Origin: Nitrosovibrio sp. Nv6
GTDB taxonomy: Bacteria > Pseudomonadota > Gammaproteobacteria > Burkholderiales > Nitrosomonadaceae
DNA: 64,000 nucleotides
Assembly: GCF_900110495.1 (NCBI RefSeq)
Contig: NZ_FODX01000001.1
Span: 372,001 to 436,000 of the forward strand
Direction: 5' to 3'
Below are positions 43,335-51,467 of this stretch, piece by piece (position 1 is the stretch's first letter; each line of letters opens with the position of its first letter). Both the position numbers and the translations under genes were made by a program. The notes beneath the pieces are model-generated. The model had not been told where the DNA came from, made no database searches, and saw only the letters and a program-made list of their open reading frames with translations.

Positions 43335-44297
43335 TTAATCAAGTTCGGCTCTCAAGGCTGCCGCCTGGTGCGTGGGCATCTTCATCAACTTCTGAGCCAG
43401 TTCAAAGGGGCTCAAGTTCTCAAGTTGCTCACGTTCAGAGGCTGGGTTTGCTCCACCTTGAATATCCGATAGGGTTACGGGCTTCCTCACCGGGGCAGTC
43501 TCGAGCTTAGCTTTCGCATCGGCTTTTATCTTTTCCGGATCGGTGGTTTTTTTTGGAGTAGAGGCTTCCGGCATAATCGCCCTGACGCGGCGGACAACTT
43601 CTTCAAACCTGTCCGGATAAGGCTTTCCAGACCATTTAGTACTGGTTCTCAGAATCTCGTCCTGCTTCAGTGCTTCATCCCAGGCTTCCGGGTCGTTGCT
43701 TTCCCACTGCACCAGATCGGGGTTATTGTCTTTCGCCTCGGCAATTTGCTCGGCAACGCTCAGCTGACCCGCGCGATCTGATTCCTCCTTTTCGCGTTTC
43801 AGTTCCTGCAGCGTTTGTTCCAGCTTCTCGCCCTGCTTCCGGCTTCCCTCAAGAACGGCACTGATTACCTGATGAAGATCAGGCATATCTTCCTTCAGAA
43901 CCTCCAGGTGTGCTTTGATAGCATCGTCGGCCACGGTAATATCCGCGCCCTTCGCATCCTCCTTCTGTTTCAGAAGTTCTTCGAGTTTGCTGTGCGCGGA
44001 CTGTAGTTGCTCGCGCAGCGCCGAGTTCTCCACCCGCAGTTCCTTGTGTTTCTTGTAGGGAATAGTCCCCTTGCCGCTCTTGTTCAGAACGACCGGCTCA
44101 TCTTCTCCCGCCCCGCTACTCGCTTCACTGAGCGCGCTGTCTTCCACTTCTTGTCCGGGTTCTTCATGAGCCCCTTGCTCCGGTGCTTCCCGTGTGCCTA
44201 GAATTTCAGCAAGCTTGCCCGGATCGCTTTCCAGTATCTCGATTTGTTCTGGTGTAAGATTTGCAATTTGTTCATCCGTAAGCTGATCTACTTCCAT
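43335..44297 (-). CDS. Capsid scaffolding-like protein
   Basis: This is a 320-residue, highly acidic and helical protein with long coiled-coil stretches (NSALREQLQSAHSKLEELLK, EQTLQELKREKEESDRAG) and a short C-terminal helix (ELAQKLMKMPTHQAAAL). Size, charge and the place just before the capsid gene suit an internal scaffold. The start is uncertain: ATG at 44297 (GGAG 9 nt upstream) is used; ATG at 44306 and GTG at 44312 are also in frame. Confidence 0.78.
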   Translation of the reverse strand: MEVDQLTDEQIANLTPEQIEILESDPGKLAEILGTREAPEQGAHEEPGQEVEDSALSEASSGAGEDEPVVLNKSGKGTIPYKKHKELRVENSALREQLQSAHSKLEELLKQKEDAKGADITVADDAIKAHLEVLKEDMPDLHQVISAVLEGSRKQGEKLEQTLQELKREKEESDRAGQLSVAEQIAEAKDNNPDLVQWESNDPEAWDEALKQDEILRTSTKWSGKPYPDRFEEVVRRVRAIMPEASTPKKTTDPEKIKADAKAKLETAPVRKPVTLSDIQGGANPASEREQLENLSPFELAQKLMKMPTHQAAALRAELD

Positions 44298-44394
44298 TGC
44301 CTTCATCTCCACTTCTTAACGCAGTGAGCGCGCCGCTTTCGCGGGTTAATGAAAACTGCGGTATCGCCGTTAGCGCGTGTTACATGAAATCATT

Positions 44395-44425
44395 AAAAAA
44401 GCCGCCAATGTTACAGGGGCGGCTT
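44395..44425 (-). terminator. Intrinsic terminator inside the late operon
   Basis: On the minus strand, an 8-bp stem AAGCCGCC/GGCGGCTT with an 11-nt loop is followed by TTTT. It lies between the TIM-barrel gene and the scaffold-like gene, upstream of the capsid genes on the coding strand. Confidence 0.85.
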
Positions 44426-44448
44426 AGTGCGTTGATTTTTAAGTGCTC

Positions 44449-45417
44449 TTATCCGATAATAGCCATTGCATTTTTGGCTGCTGCCCAATAATTGCTGGTT
44501 GCTCCGCCCCGCGCATACCATACTGTTATATCTGCGCCGCGTAGCGCGGTCGTACGCGCATTCTCCAGATACCGCTCCGTCAAACCTGAATCATCGTCGC
44601 CGGTACTCATGAAATCCACACACATCACGGTTTTGGCGGGCACAGGGAAGGCGGAAGATACCGGCTGAATACCTCTGATCATACCGGGGAGTCGGTGTGT
44701 ATCCGTAATCCCGGCGCACATGCCTTGAGATATTGACCATTTCAATTCCGCTATTACATCTGCGTCTGGGCTTCCGTCACAATAACTGTAAAAGGGATAA
44801 ATTTCCTTGCCCGGAAAGCAGATCTGAATATGCAAGCATATTTCTCTGTGCGCGTTCCGAACTTGCGCCGCTGTCAAACCTTCTGTTGCCGATGTTCCCC
44901 ACAGCGCACCAAAACCCCATGCGGACTCATCCGGCGCAATTCCTTGCAATGCAGGATGGCCGCCAAATTCGTCGGCCATTGCTGTGATTAGCGCCTTGAA
45001 ACGCGCCATTACTGCAGGGTTATTGAATCTAGGTGAATAACCCCCGAACGAGTTAACCCACAGCCCGCCGCTTGTCGCCGAGCCGCCATACGTCACATGG
45101 TCATCCAGGATGTAACTCGGCAGCGGCTTTGCGTGTGCGCTCGAGAAGCTCTTATAGAAAGTCCTGACGATGAGTTTTTTGCCTCTTCCTGCCACATAAT
45201 CCAGGGCATTCGTGATCGTGCTAAAGTCATAAACTCCCTGCGCGGTTTCGAGCGTTTTCCAGTACGTCATATACAAAACCCCGTCGGTATCATCCAGACA
45301 CCGAGCGTAATATGGTATGTGTAAAAGTGCGTCATGCCCATCCGGCATCATCCAGTTTTCATGAGTAGCGGGAAACGGTGCTATGGGAGTAAGATTGATG
45401 CCAAGTAAAAAACTCAT
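44449..45417 (-). CDS. Glycoside-hydrolase-like TIM-barrel phage protein
   Basis: This is a 322-residue protein. The sequence has the feel of a glycosidase beta/alpha barrel: YMTYWKTLETAQGVYDFSTI, LDYVAGRGKKLIVRTF, IAPDESAWGFGALW with a carboxylate in the position of an acid/base, and CVDFMSTGDDDSGL and ITVWYARGG near the end. No exact GH family can be named. Phages use such enzymes as depolymerases or keep inactive barrels as binding domains. It is odd to find it between the portal block and the scaffold rather than among tail genes. It overlaps the previous gene by 4 nt. Confidence 0.6.
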   Translation of the reverse strand: MSFLLGINLTPIAPFPATHENWMMPDGHDALLHIPYYARCLDDTDGVLYMTYWKTLETAQGVYDFSTITNALDYVAGRGKKLIVRTFYKSFSSAHAKPLPSYILDDHVTYGGSATSGGLWVNSFGGYSPRFNNPAVMARFKALITAMADEFGGHPALQGIAPDESAWGFGALWGTSATEGLTAAQVRNAHREICLHIQICFPGKEIYPFYSYCDGSPDADVIAELKWSISQGMCAGITDTHRLPGMIRGIQPVSSAFPVPAKTVMCVDFMSTGDDDSGLTERYLENARTTALRGADITVWYARGGATSNYWAAAKNAMAIIG

Positions 45418-46241
45418 AGCGATTCCAGTACGACTGAATAACCAATTAAATCAAACGAGTCCAACGTATTCGCCGAGATGATGCTGAACGATATCGTCAT
45501 GGCCGCCTCGGTGTTGATATTTGTGGATACTGCCCGAATCACGCCAGGGGAACCGTTGTTGCCTGGTGTCAGCCAATCAGTAGAAGTCATTGAACTGGAA
45601 GTGATGGCGGCAAGCTCTATATCAGGCCGAGTTTGCAGCGTATCTGTAGCAGCAAGTGATATAGAAAATATCATCCCGTCGGATGATGTCCCGGCCGTGC
45701 CAAGATAGATTCTCACGATAGCCGTCGCGTTAGCGCCTCGCCGGTGAATCAGGGCTCTTACCCGCAGAATGCTACGCCCGGGTATCAGCATTGTAGCCGG
45801 AACAACCAGCGATCCAGCACCGCCGTTTATTACGAATAACCCTCCCGTTGAACCCATAATGCTCGCAACAGGAGAGGCGACAGAACCCCATTTGGAGGCA
45901 AGTTTAACTGTGCCATTAAGCGGTACCCATCCCGCCGCAGTCGCCTTCCAAAGCGACCCTGCTTCTCCACCTACGTCCCGTATATTAATTATTGTCCCGG
46001 CAGCGGTGGTATACGCATTCGGACGAGTATTCCATGTGTACGAAAGCGCAAGCGGAATAGTGCCTTCGTCTGCTTCCAGCCCGACGATATTGCCTTTTGA
46101 GTCTCTTGAAAATACTCCTGTTCCCCGATCGGCGTTGCCTTTTGCCAACAAATCAAGCTCGAGTGCCCGATCGAGATTTATGACGCTGCCCTTGCCATGG
46201 CGGATACCACCAATAGTGGTATCATATAAAAGACGAATCAT
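45414..46241 (-). CDS. Phage virion protein, unrecognised
   Basis: This is a 275-residue protein. An N-terminal module (MIRLLYDTTIGGIRHGKGSV) is followed by a region that looks like a short beta domain with GTIINIRDVGGEAGSLWKAT, then a long Ser/Thr/Ala-rich beta section resembling a jelly-roll tail or fibre domain. The ATG at 46241 has AGGGG seven bases upstream, and an upstream extension to 46316 lacks this. It is coupled to the TIM-barrel gene by a 4-nt overlap, so the two products may act together as a fibre and enzyme head. Confidence 0.65.
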   Translation of the reverse strand: MIRLLYDTTIGGIRHGKGSVINLDRALELDLLAKGNADRGTGVFSRDSKGNIVGLEADEGTIPLALSYTWNTRPNAYTTAAGTIINIRDVGGEAGSLWKATAAGWVPLNGTVKLASKWGSVASPVASIMGSTGGLFVINGGAGSLVVPATMLIPGRSILRVRALIHRRGANATAIVRIYLGTAGTSSDGMIFSISLAATDTLQTRPDIELAAITSSSMTSTDWLTPGNNGSPGVIRAVSTNINTEAAMTISFSIISANTLDSFDLIGYSVVLESL

Positions 46242-46263
46242 TTTAATACCCCTTAATAAATGT

Positions 46264-46281
46264 AAAACCGCTCGCAGGCGG
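46264..46281 (-). terminator. Weak terminator-like hairpin before the 275-residue gene
   Basis: On the minus strand, CCGC/GCGG with a 6-nt loop is followed by TTTTA. The stem is only 4 bp, so efficiency is doubtful. It lies in the 250-bp gap after the portal gene. Confidence 0.4.
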
Positions 46282-46495
46282 CTCATTTTGACTATACATG
46301 AGGGCGCAATAAGCAAAGCGTATTGCGCCGGGCATGAGAGTGAGCGGATTCTGGTTTGAACCCCCTGAACTCAGGTATTACTTGCATTCCCGGTAACCCT
46401 GTTGCGCTTTCGCCGGCTCTAATTTCAACACGACTATTGCTTGAGCCCATGGCTATATCGCACCCTGGAATTGTTGCCGCATTTGCTGAACCCTG

Positions 46496-48265
46496 CTAAT
46501 CCGACTCCCCTCCGCCGCCCAGCTTACGCAACTGCTCCGCCAGCTCATGCCGGTTCGGCACGTCGGATAATTCCAGCATGGCTGGATATAGAACTGCCTG
46601 ATAAGCCGGCGGCGCCGCCTGTACGATCTGCGTGAACGCATGCAACTGCTGTGCCCGGAAGCTGGGTGTGGCAGGAATGTCCTCCAGCACAACCTTGACC
46701 TGCGCGGTTGCCAGGTCGTTCTCCACCGCCGGTCCGGCATCCGTCATTACGGAGCGGTTGAAGTACACGATCTTCTGCCCCGCGCCGTGCTTGACAGCCA
46801 CGGCTGTCGGCGTGCCCAGCATGTCTTGCTTGATTAATGCCAGAAGCTGCTGCCCGACCATTCGCCTCGCATAACGGAAATTATCGTTAGGCTCCGCCAG
46901 AACGGTAGAACCCTGCTCTACCAGGCTATTGATGGCTATGCCGCTGGTTGCCGTGGTATCGGCCCCGAGCATGGCCCTGTATATGCCGCCCACTTCTTCG
47001 ATTCTCCGCTTTCGCTCCTGCACCAACTGGAACACTTGCGCGGCGAGTTGATGCTCGCGCGTCACTTTGAATCCGCCGGCATTCCTGCGCTGGGCATTGA
47101 GGACAGTCATCGATCGAAGGCTGCTGATATTCTGCGCGACCTCCTGATACGAGTTTTGGCTAAGATCGAGCGCATCATTATCCACCTCGACTTTTACCGA
47201 GTTCAGGACTTCGTACAACAGAATATCCAGGTCGATAATCTGATCCTGGGGTCCCCTCATGTCGCGAACCAATCCATAAGGCGCTCTACTCCGGTCCTTG
47301 CGAAAACACCAGAATGGAACATAAGGAAAATCCGCGTGCGGCAGCGGACTTGGCACATCCATCAATTTATGCGGGCCCAGCCAGATCGAAACGCGCATTC
47401 GCGTGAGCAGCGATTTCTGCACCTGCACGAGCCCTTGCGCTACCGCCGCCTGATGGTATGGATTGTCCTCGCGGTATTCGATCGCTTTGCCATTCGGCAG
47501 CTCCAGCACATACCCACCCTCGAGATGCCGATACCATAATTCCGACAGCCGGACCATGCCCGAATTCCGGTTCAAATAATCCTCGTGGCTGCGGCCCCAC
47601 GCCTGCTCAATTTCGTAGGCTCTGGCCATGCCGGTGTCGGTCCCATCGTATACGTCCAGATTGCTCCATCCTGACCAGCTGTTCTGGATGAGCTCGGCCT
47701 TATCCGGCAACATAAGCGACGCCTGTACGCGATCCACCCACTTATCGCGCCTCAGATAGCGCGCATCCGACAAATCCGGCTCTCTTGCTGTCCAGTCCCA
47801 GAAAATCTCGTTACGGTGTACTTGTCGCACGCGATACGGATATTTCAGCGTATCGAATTCGCGCGAGACCTCAACCCATCCAATGCCCGCGCGGATCATG
47901 CTGGAGTAGGCATCCGACATCGCCCGATCCGCCCTGGATTCGGTCTCGGCCTCTTTAATGCGGGCCGACAGGCCCTCGGCTATCTCGGCCTGGCTTTCGT
48001 CGTCCGAGGTAACTTTATAATCTGTTCGGGTGCGCGCCTCCAGCCCCAGCACAGCGTTGATCGTCGACTTGATCAGGTTCGATTCCTGCGGGGGAATACC
48101 CGCGTCCTTCAGCCGCTGGATTACCTCGGTGCTCGTCTGAGCGCCATCGTAGTAATCGCAATCGGTATCCGAATCAATGCGCCACTTGGGTTGATCGCGT
48201 ATATCGCGGCAGATTCTGTCGTAGGCTTCAACCGATATATCCGCGGTGATCGCGGCCCCGATCAT
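46496..48265 (-). CDS. Phage portal protein, P22-type
   Basis: This is a 589-residue portal. IKSTINAVLGLEARTRTDYK, SDDESQAEIAEGL, DAYSSMIRAGIGWVEVSREF and FPYVPFWCFRKDRSRAPYGL mark it as a P22-like portal, the dodecameric gate at one head vertex through which DNA is packaged and ejected. Its ATG overlaps the large terminase stop by 4 nt, the classic packaging order. The C-terminal region is helical (HAFTQIVQAAPPAYQAVLYP). Confidence 0.88.
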   Translation of the reverse strand: MIGAAITADISVEAYDRICRDIRDQPKWRIDSDTDCDYYDGAQTSTEVIQRLKDAGIPPQESNLIKSTINAVLGLEARTRTDYKVTSDDESQAEIAEGLSARIKEAETESRADRAMSDAYSSMIRAGIGWVEVSREFDTLKYPYRVRQVHRNEIFWDWTAREPDLSDARYLRRDKWVDRVQASLMLPDKAELIQNSWSGWSNLDVYDGTDTGMARAYEIEQAWGRSHEDYLNRNSGMVRLSELWYRHLEGGYVLELPNGKAIEYREDNPYHQAAVAQGLVQVQKSLLTRMRVSIWLGPHKLMDVPSPLPHADFPYVPFWCFRKDRSRAPYGLVRDMRGPQDQIIDLDILLYEVLNSVKVEVDNDALDLSQNSYQEVAQNISSLRSMTVLNAQRRNAGGFKVTREHQLAAQVFQLVQERKRRIEEVGGIYRAMLGADTTATSGIAINSLVEQGSTVLAEPNDNFRYARRMVGQQLLALIKQDMLGTPTAVAVKHGAGQKIVYFNRSVMTDAGPAVENDLATAQVKVVLEDIPATPSFRAQQLHAFTQIVQAAPPAYQAVLYPAMLELSDVPNRHELAEQLRKLGGGGESD

Positions 48266-49515
48266 GCCCGCCAGCCCTTTATACTGATACCGCGCGCACT
48301 GGCAGCCGGTTTGTCATCCTCCACAGACACAGCAAAATACCTGAAGGCATCCGCGGCGTGGCTGTGGTAATCGTGCAGTGGCCTGCCACTGAATTGCCTG
48401 GATTCAGGGTCAACATCGAATCGATAATGCCTCAGGCTCTGCAACCCCTCGGCACATTTCTGTTCATCGAAATAGCAGCGATTGAAGATCGTTCGCGCCG
48501 CATTGATTCCGTCAGCAATGGAAAGATTCGGCACGACCCTCACCTTCCGCCCGGCCGCGAGCATGATTTCTTCAACACTGCGGCCGGTTGCCAGCGTTTT
48601 CGCTTTTGCATCATGAGGTAACCAGTCTGTACCATATATGTATCCCTTGTTTTGGAGCACGGTGATGTAATGTTGGATGGGCATCTGGTTATTGCTGTAA
48701 TAATCGATCAATCTGAGTTCGTTTCCCACCGTTTGGGCAAACCATATGCTGGTGTTATCAGCCCAACCCAGATCAAAAAAGGTATGCACCTGCTTTGTCG
48801 CATCATATGGCGCACTTGCAATTCGCCCTTCTTCCTGGGCGAGCCTGAGTTCTTTGGCGTAGACCGCTCCATCCAGTGTTACCCTGCAGTTTCCTTCCCA
48901 GACGTTCTGATATGCATCCGGGTCACGGATTTTCAATTCATCCTTTTCCCGTTGCAACGTATAGGGAAACCACGGGTTGTCATTCCAGTTGATCTTTACC
49001 ACTACGGCGTCGGCCGGAGGGTTGACAACAAATCGCTGATGCGTCTCGTCGGTTTCCAGCTCGGGGTTGTAGGTAACCCATATTTCCGATCCCTCTTTTC
49101 GGATAGTCGGAACAAGCGTATCCCAACTGGATTTGCTCACAGTCTGGGCTTCTTCCACCCAGACCCGATCGACGCCTTCGAACGACTTGATCTTCGTAAC
49201 GTTATTGCGCAGCCCGGCAAATATGAATTCGGAGCCATTGGCTCCGCGGATCATGCTGCTCTGTACTTCATAAAAAGAGCTCAGACCGATCGCGTCGATC
49301 TGTGCCTGCAACAGGTGATGCACGGATTCAACGATAGAATTCTGAAACTCTCTCGCGCACAGGATGCGCAATGGCGTTGCAGCTGCCTGGATCAATAACG
49401 CCCTTGCCACACCCCAGGATTTTGCTCCCCCTCTCCCGCCGTACAAGACCTTGTATCGCGCGGGTTCGAACAGGAACCGGAGTTTCGCAGGAAATTCCGC
49501 CCTATGCGCAGCCAT
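48262..49515 (-). CDS. terL: Large terminase subunit (PBSX-like)
   Basis: This is a 417-residue packaging motor. The ATPase half has Walker A GGRGGAKS (26-33) and Walker B VWVEEAQ, plus YNPELETDETHQRF as coupling region. The nuclease half carries DLGWADNTSIWFAQ and, near the end, HDYHSHAADAFRYFA, the acidic and His residues of the RNase-H-like site. It cuts concatemeric DNA and pumps it into the head. It is followed by the portal with 4-nt overlap and preceded by the small subunit. Confidence 0.92.
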   Translation of the reverse strand: MAAHRAEFPAKLRFLFEPARYKVLYGGRGGAKSWGVARALLIQAAATPLRILCAREFQNSIVESVHHLLQAQIDAIGLSSFYEVQSSMIRGANGSEFIFAGLRNNVTKIKSFEGVDRVWVEEAQTVSKSSWDTLVPTIRKEGSEIWVTYNPELETDETHQRFVVNPPADAVVVKINWNDNPWFPYTLQREKDELKIRDPDAYQNVWEGNCRVTLDGAVYAKELRLAQEEGRIASAPYDATKQVHTFFDLGWADNTSIWFAQTVGNELRLIDYYSNNQMPIQHYITVLQNKGYIYGTDWLPHDAKAKTLATGRSVEEIMLAAGRKVRVVPNLSIADGINAARTIFNRCYFDEQKCAEGLQSLRHYRFDVDPESRQFSGRPLHDYHSHAADAFRYFAVSVEDDKPAASARGISIKGWRA

Positions 49516-49539
49516 GACGCTCCACCGAACTTACGAGAA

Positions 49540-50103
49540 TCATGACAGGCCCTCCCCCGCAATAGCCGCATCGACCGCATGGGCGGTGTCGGCTGAAGAG
49601 ACAAAAGTCACCTCGACACAGTGAACAACCGGCTTCCTGGTATCGACCGCTTCATGCGTGACGGGCAATTTATCTCCGTATTTTCGTGGAGCAAGCCTTG
49701 CCGCATACCATTTGCGCGCATCGATCCGCAATTGCGCGCGCGCAATAACCTCCCGATCGACCACTTGCCGCCCCTTCTCATCGATATAGGTATCTTTTGA
49801 TCCGTCGTCGGAAATTTCGATGATTTCTTCAGCATAAGCGTCAACGCAAAGCTCCTTGGCGCGCAGATACTGCCGCATGAGATCTTCATCACTCGTCAAC
49901 CAGTACCATAAAATCCTTTGGCTGATGCCGACCTCGACGCACATTGCCCGAGCCGATCTGCCGAGCGATATGCCGGCGAATATTGCGTCCAGCAATTCCG
50001 GCGTTTTAATCGTCGGAGCCCCTCTTCTCCTGCCTGATGATGCTGCGCCTTCCTGATTCTTCTCCGTTTTATTCGGGAGCACTTCAGGTTCAAATTCACT
50101 CAT
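49540..50103 (-). CDS. terS: Small terminase subunit
   Basis: This is a 187-residue DNA-recognition subunit. After a charged N-terminus comes a helix-turn-helix region (ELLDAIFAGISLGRSARAMC, VGISQRILWYWLTSDEDL) and a basic, Ala/Arg-rich middle (RAQLRIDARKWYAARLAPRK) with YGDK, a typical small-terminase feature. It chooses the packaging start and hands DNA to TerL. It overlaps the o-spanin gene by 4 nt and lies 24 nt before terL. Confidence 0.87.
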   Translation of the reverse strand: MSEFEPEVLPNKTEKNQEGAASSGRRRGAPTIKTPELLDAIFAGISLGRSARAMCVEVGISQRILWYWLTSDEDLMRQYLRAKELCVDAYAEEIIEISDDGSKDTYIDEKGRQVVDREVIARAQLRIDARKWYAARLAPRKYGDKLPVTHEAVDTRKPVVHCVEVTFVSSADTAHAVDAAIAGEGLS

Positions 50104-50423
50104 GATCCGGCTTTTTCAGTATCTATCGTGCTCCCTTTATGCAACCCCTTGTTGCATCCCTTTAATGCCGCACGCAGTTTGACCTCGCATGCCCATCGTT
50201 CCTCTATCTCGGCGCGCAGCGCCCTATTGATGGTCAAGGTATCGTCCTTTATTGATACGCGGTCTACCGCATAGGCGGACTTGCACTCGGGTGGAGTCTC
50301 CACCAGGCAAGGGACAGCAATTGTTTTTTCGATCACCTGCGTCTGAATCACCGGTTTGCCAGCACAACCTGTTAATAAAATTACAAATACCAAAACCAGA
50401 ACTGAGTTAATAAGGTACATCAT
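50100..50423 (-). CDS. Rz1-like o-spanin lipoprotein
   Basis: This is a 107-residue lipoprotein. The signal peptide MMYLINSVLVLVFVILLTGC gives a lipid-modified Cys20, followed by short Pro-containing segments (ETPPECKSAYA) and a helix with two Cys (WACEVKLRAALKGC). It would bridge from the outer membrane to the preceding i-spanin to fuse the envelopes at lysis. A TTG-started extension to 50531 is less likely than the ATG at 50423. The gene is unusual in lying at the very head of the late operon, before the terminase. Confidence 0.7.
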   Translation of the reverse strand: MMYLINSVLVLVFVILLTGCAGKPVIQTQVIEKTIAVPCLVETPPECKSAYAVDRVSIKDDTLTINRALRAEIEERWACEVKLRAALKGCNKGLHKGSTIDTEKAGS

Positions 50424-50542
50424 GGGTTTATTGAGTAACAAGCTGAAATGAATAAGTAAAGATAATTCGATTGGGTCAATCAAGATGCGGGATGGTGCGC
50501 TGTTATTCCTGTCGAGCAGGAGCAAATACAACGTGATGGAAT

Positions 50543-50929
50543 TTACTCATTGTGATCCCGGCTTTTTACATATTCGATCTGCTCCCGATCTATCACCTCA
50601 CATTGATGCGCAGCCGCTACTGGCGGAAGAGCGCGCATTTTCTTTGCACGCTTTGTGTGCTTTGCTGCAACTGCTGTCGCACTCCGCATTGCCATTGCAG
50701 CATTTTTTTCCCTCCTGGCCGAGGTTGACGTCAGCGCATCCATTGCCTTGCGCACGGACTGAATATCTACCGCGCACTTGTCGTTTGCCGCCGACAGCAC
50801 TGCATTACTGGAATTCAACCGCTCGATCTCCGCTGCTGACCGCCAGTCACTAACGGCGAAGCCGCCACTGAAGGCAAGAGCAGCAAGAATGGCAATTATT
50901 GCCGCTGTAATCGCTGGGCTGCTGAACAT
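50543..50929 (-). CDS. Rz-like i-spanin
   Basis: This is a 128-residue inner-membrane protein: N-terminal signal-anchor (ITAAIIAILAALAFSGGFAV) and a periplasmic helical region (AAEIERLNSSNAVLSAANDK) with basic C-terminal parts. Topology and charge suit the inner-membrane spanin. The ATG has an AGGTG site and is the first gene behind the promoter and terminator array. Its likely partner is the lipoprotein 120 bp downstream. Confidence 0.7.
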   Translation of the reverse strand: MFSSPAITAAIIAILAALAFSGGFAVSDWRSAAEIERLNSSNAVLSAANDKCAVDIQSVRKAMDALTSTSARREKNAAMAMRSATAVAAKHTKRAKKMRALPPVAAAHQCEVIDREQIEYVKSRDHNE

Positions 50930-50965
50930 CCGGGTTCACCTGTAAAAAATCGCTGAGAGCGGGCA

Positions 50966-51095
50966 CAAAAAAACCCGCACGAGGCGGGTTTGGATAAAAA
51001 ACTGCAAAAACAGCGGGCAATAAAAAACCCGCCAGAAGCGGGTAAGAAAAAACCCGCGCGGGGCGGGTGGATGTAACCCGCTACAGCGGGGTTTT
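50966..51095 (-). terminator. Array of tandem intrinsic terminators in the late-operon leader
   Basis: Read on the minus strand from 51095 to 50966: CCCGC/GCGGG hairpin without T tract (51077-51090), CCCGC/GCGGG + T6 (51052-51068), ACCCGC/GCGGGT + T6 (51027-51043), and AAACCCGC/GCGGGTTT + T7 (50971-50991). Weaker CTG/CAG and CGCT/AGCG hairpins with T6 lie between and after them. The first hairpin has TTTT on its plus-strand side, so it may also stop opposing transcripts. The array lies between the promoter at 51138-51165 and the first late gene, so it should block that transcript by default. Confidence 0.85.
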
Positions 51096-51137
51096 AGTTT
51101 TTGTGTCCGTGCACGAAAATCCACAATATGGATGCGG

Positions 51138-51165
51138 ATTATACAGCGTTACCGGCTGTTGTCAA
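51138..51165 (-). promoter_or_regulatory. Consensus sigma-70 promoter of the phage late operon
   Basis: On the minus strand a perfect -35 hexamer TTGACA (51165-51160) and a perfect -10 hexamer TATAAT (51143-51138) are 16 nt apart, with TG directly before the -10. Transcription would start near 51131 and run into the terminator array and then the spanin gene. It is the best promoter in the window by eye. The stretch to the next gene at 51468 holds nothing else I can name. Confidence 0.85.
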
Positions 51166-51467
51166 GCTATTTGTTCCTGCAGCTCGCTACAGCTATTTGT
51201 TACTATCCACTTTCGATATTGCTTTGCTAATAATGTAGCAACCAAAAAGCTGTCCGAATTTATCGCGTCCCGGATTTTTCCGTTAGATCTCGATTGAAAA
51301 CGTAACGTGAGTGGTGGCGACAATGAGCGAAGCGCACTACGTCTTATGAGGATTTATCATTCCTATTTAAATTGATTTTTTACCTGACGATGCTATAAAT
51401 AAGGCTGCTGAACAGCCGTAGATAAACTCATACCCCAGTGGACTTCAATATCTCCCCAATCCTTTAT

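Larger units (their letters stand above)
29758..51165 (-). mobile_element. Podovirus-type late-gene module (incomplete prophage)
   Basis: About 21 kb with every gene on the minus strand and mostly overlapping or touching. Order from the promoter: spanin-like pair, small and large terminase, P22-type portal, a head/tail protein, a TIM-barrel protein, scaffold-like protein, N4-gp56-like capsid, adaptors, collar-type tail protein, second lysis set with lysozyme, further structural proteins, GNAT, and internal proteins. There is no tape measure or sheath, so a short-tailed particle is expected. No integrase, excisionase, repressor, antiterminator or replication gene is seen at either end, and no att repeat was found. 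The left edge lies inside the 3' end of a glycosyltransferase gene; the right edge is taken as the promoter at 51138-51165. Confidence 0.85.

Noticed and set aside
50966-51095. Possible CRISPR-like direct repeats (AACCCGC...GCGGGTT units)
   Set aside because: Units are short, spaced irregularly, and each forms a hairpin plus T tract; there are no spacers of constant length and no cas genes.
50936-51124. Minus-strand frame of 62 codons across the terminator array
   Set aside because: The Phe/Arg/Val-rich translation reflects repeated T tracts and CCCGC hairpins; the sequence is better explained as terminators.
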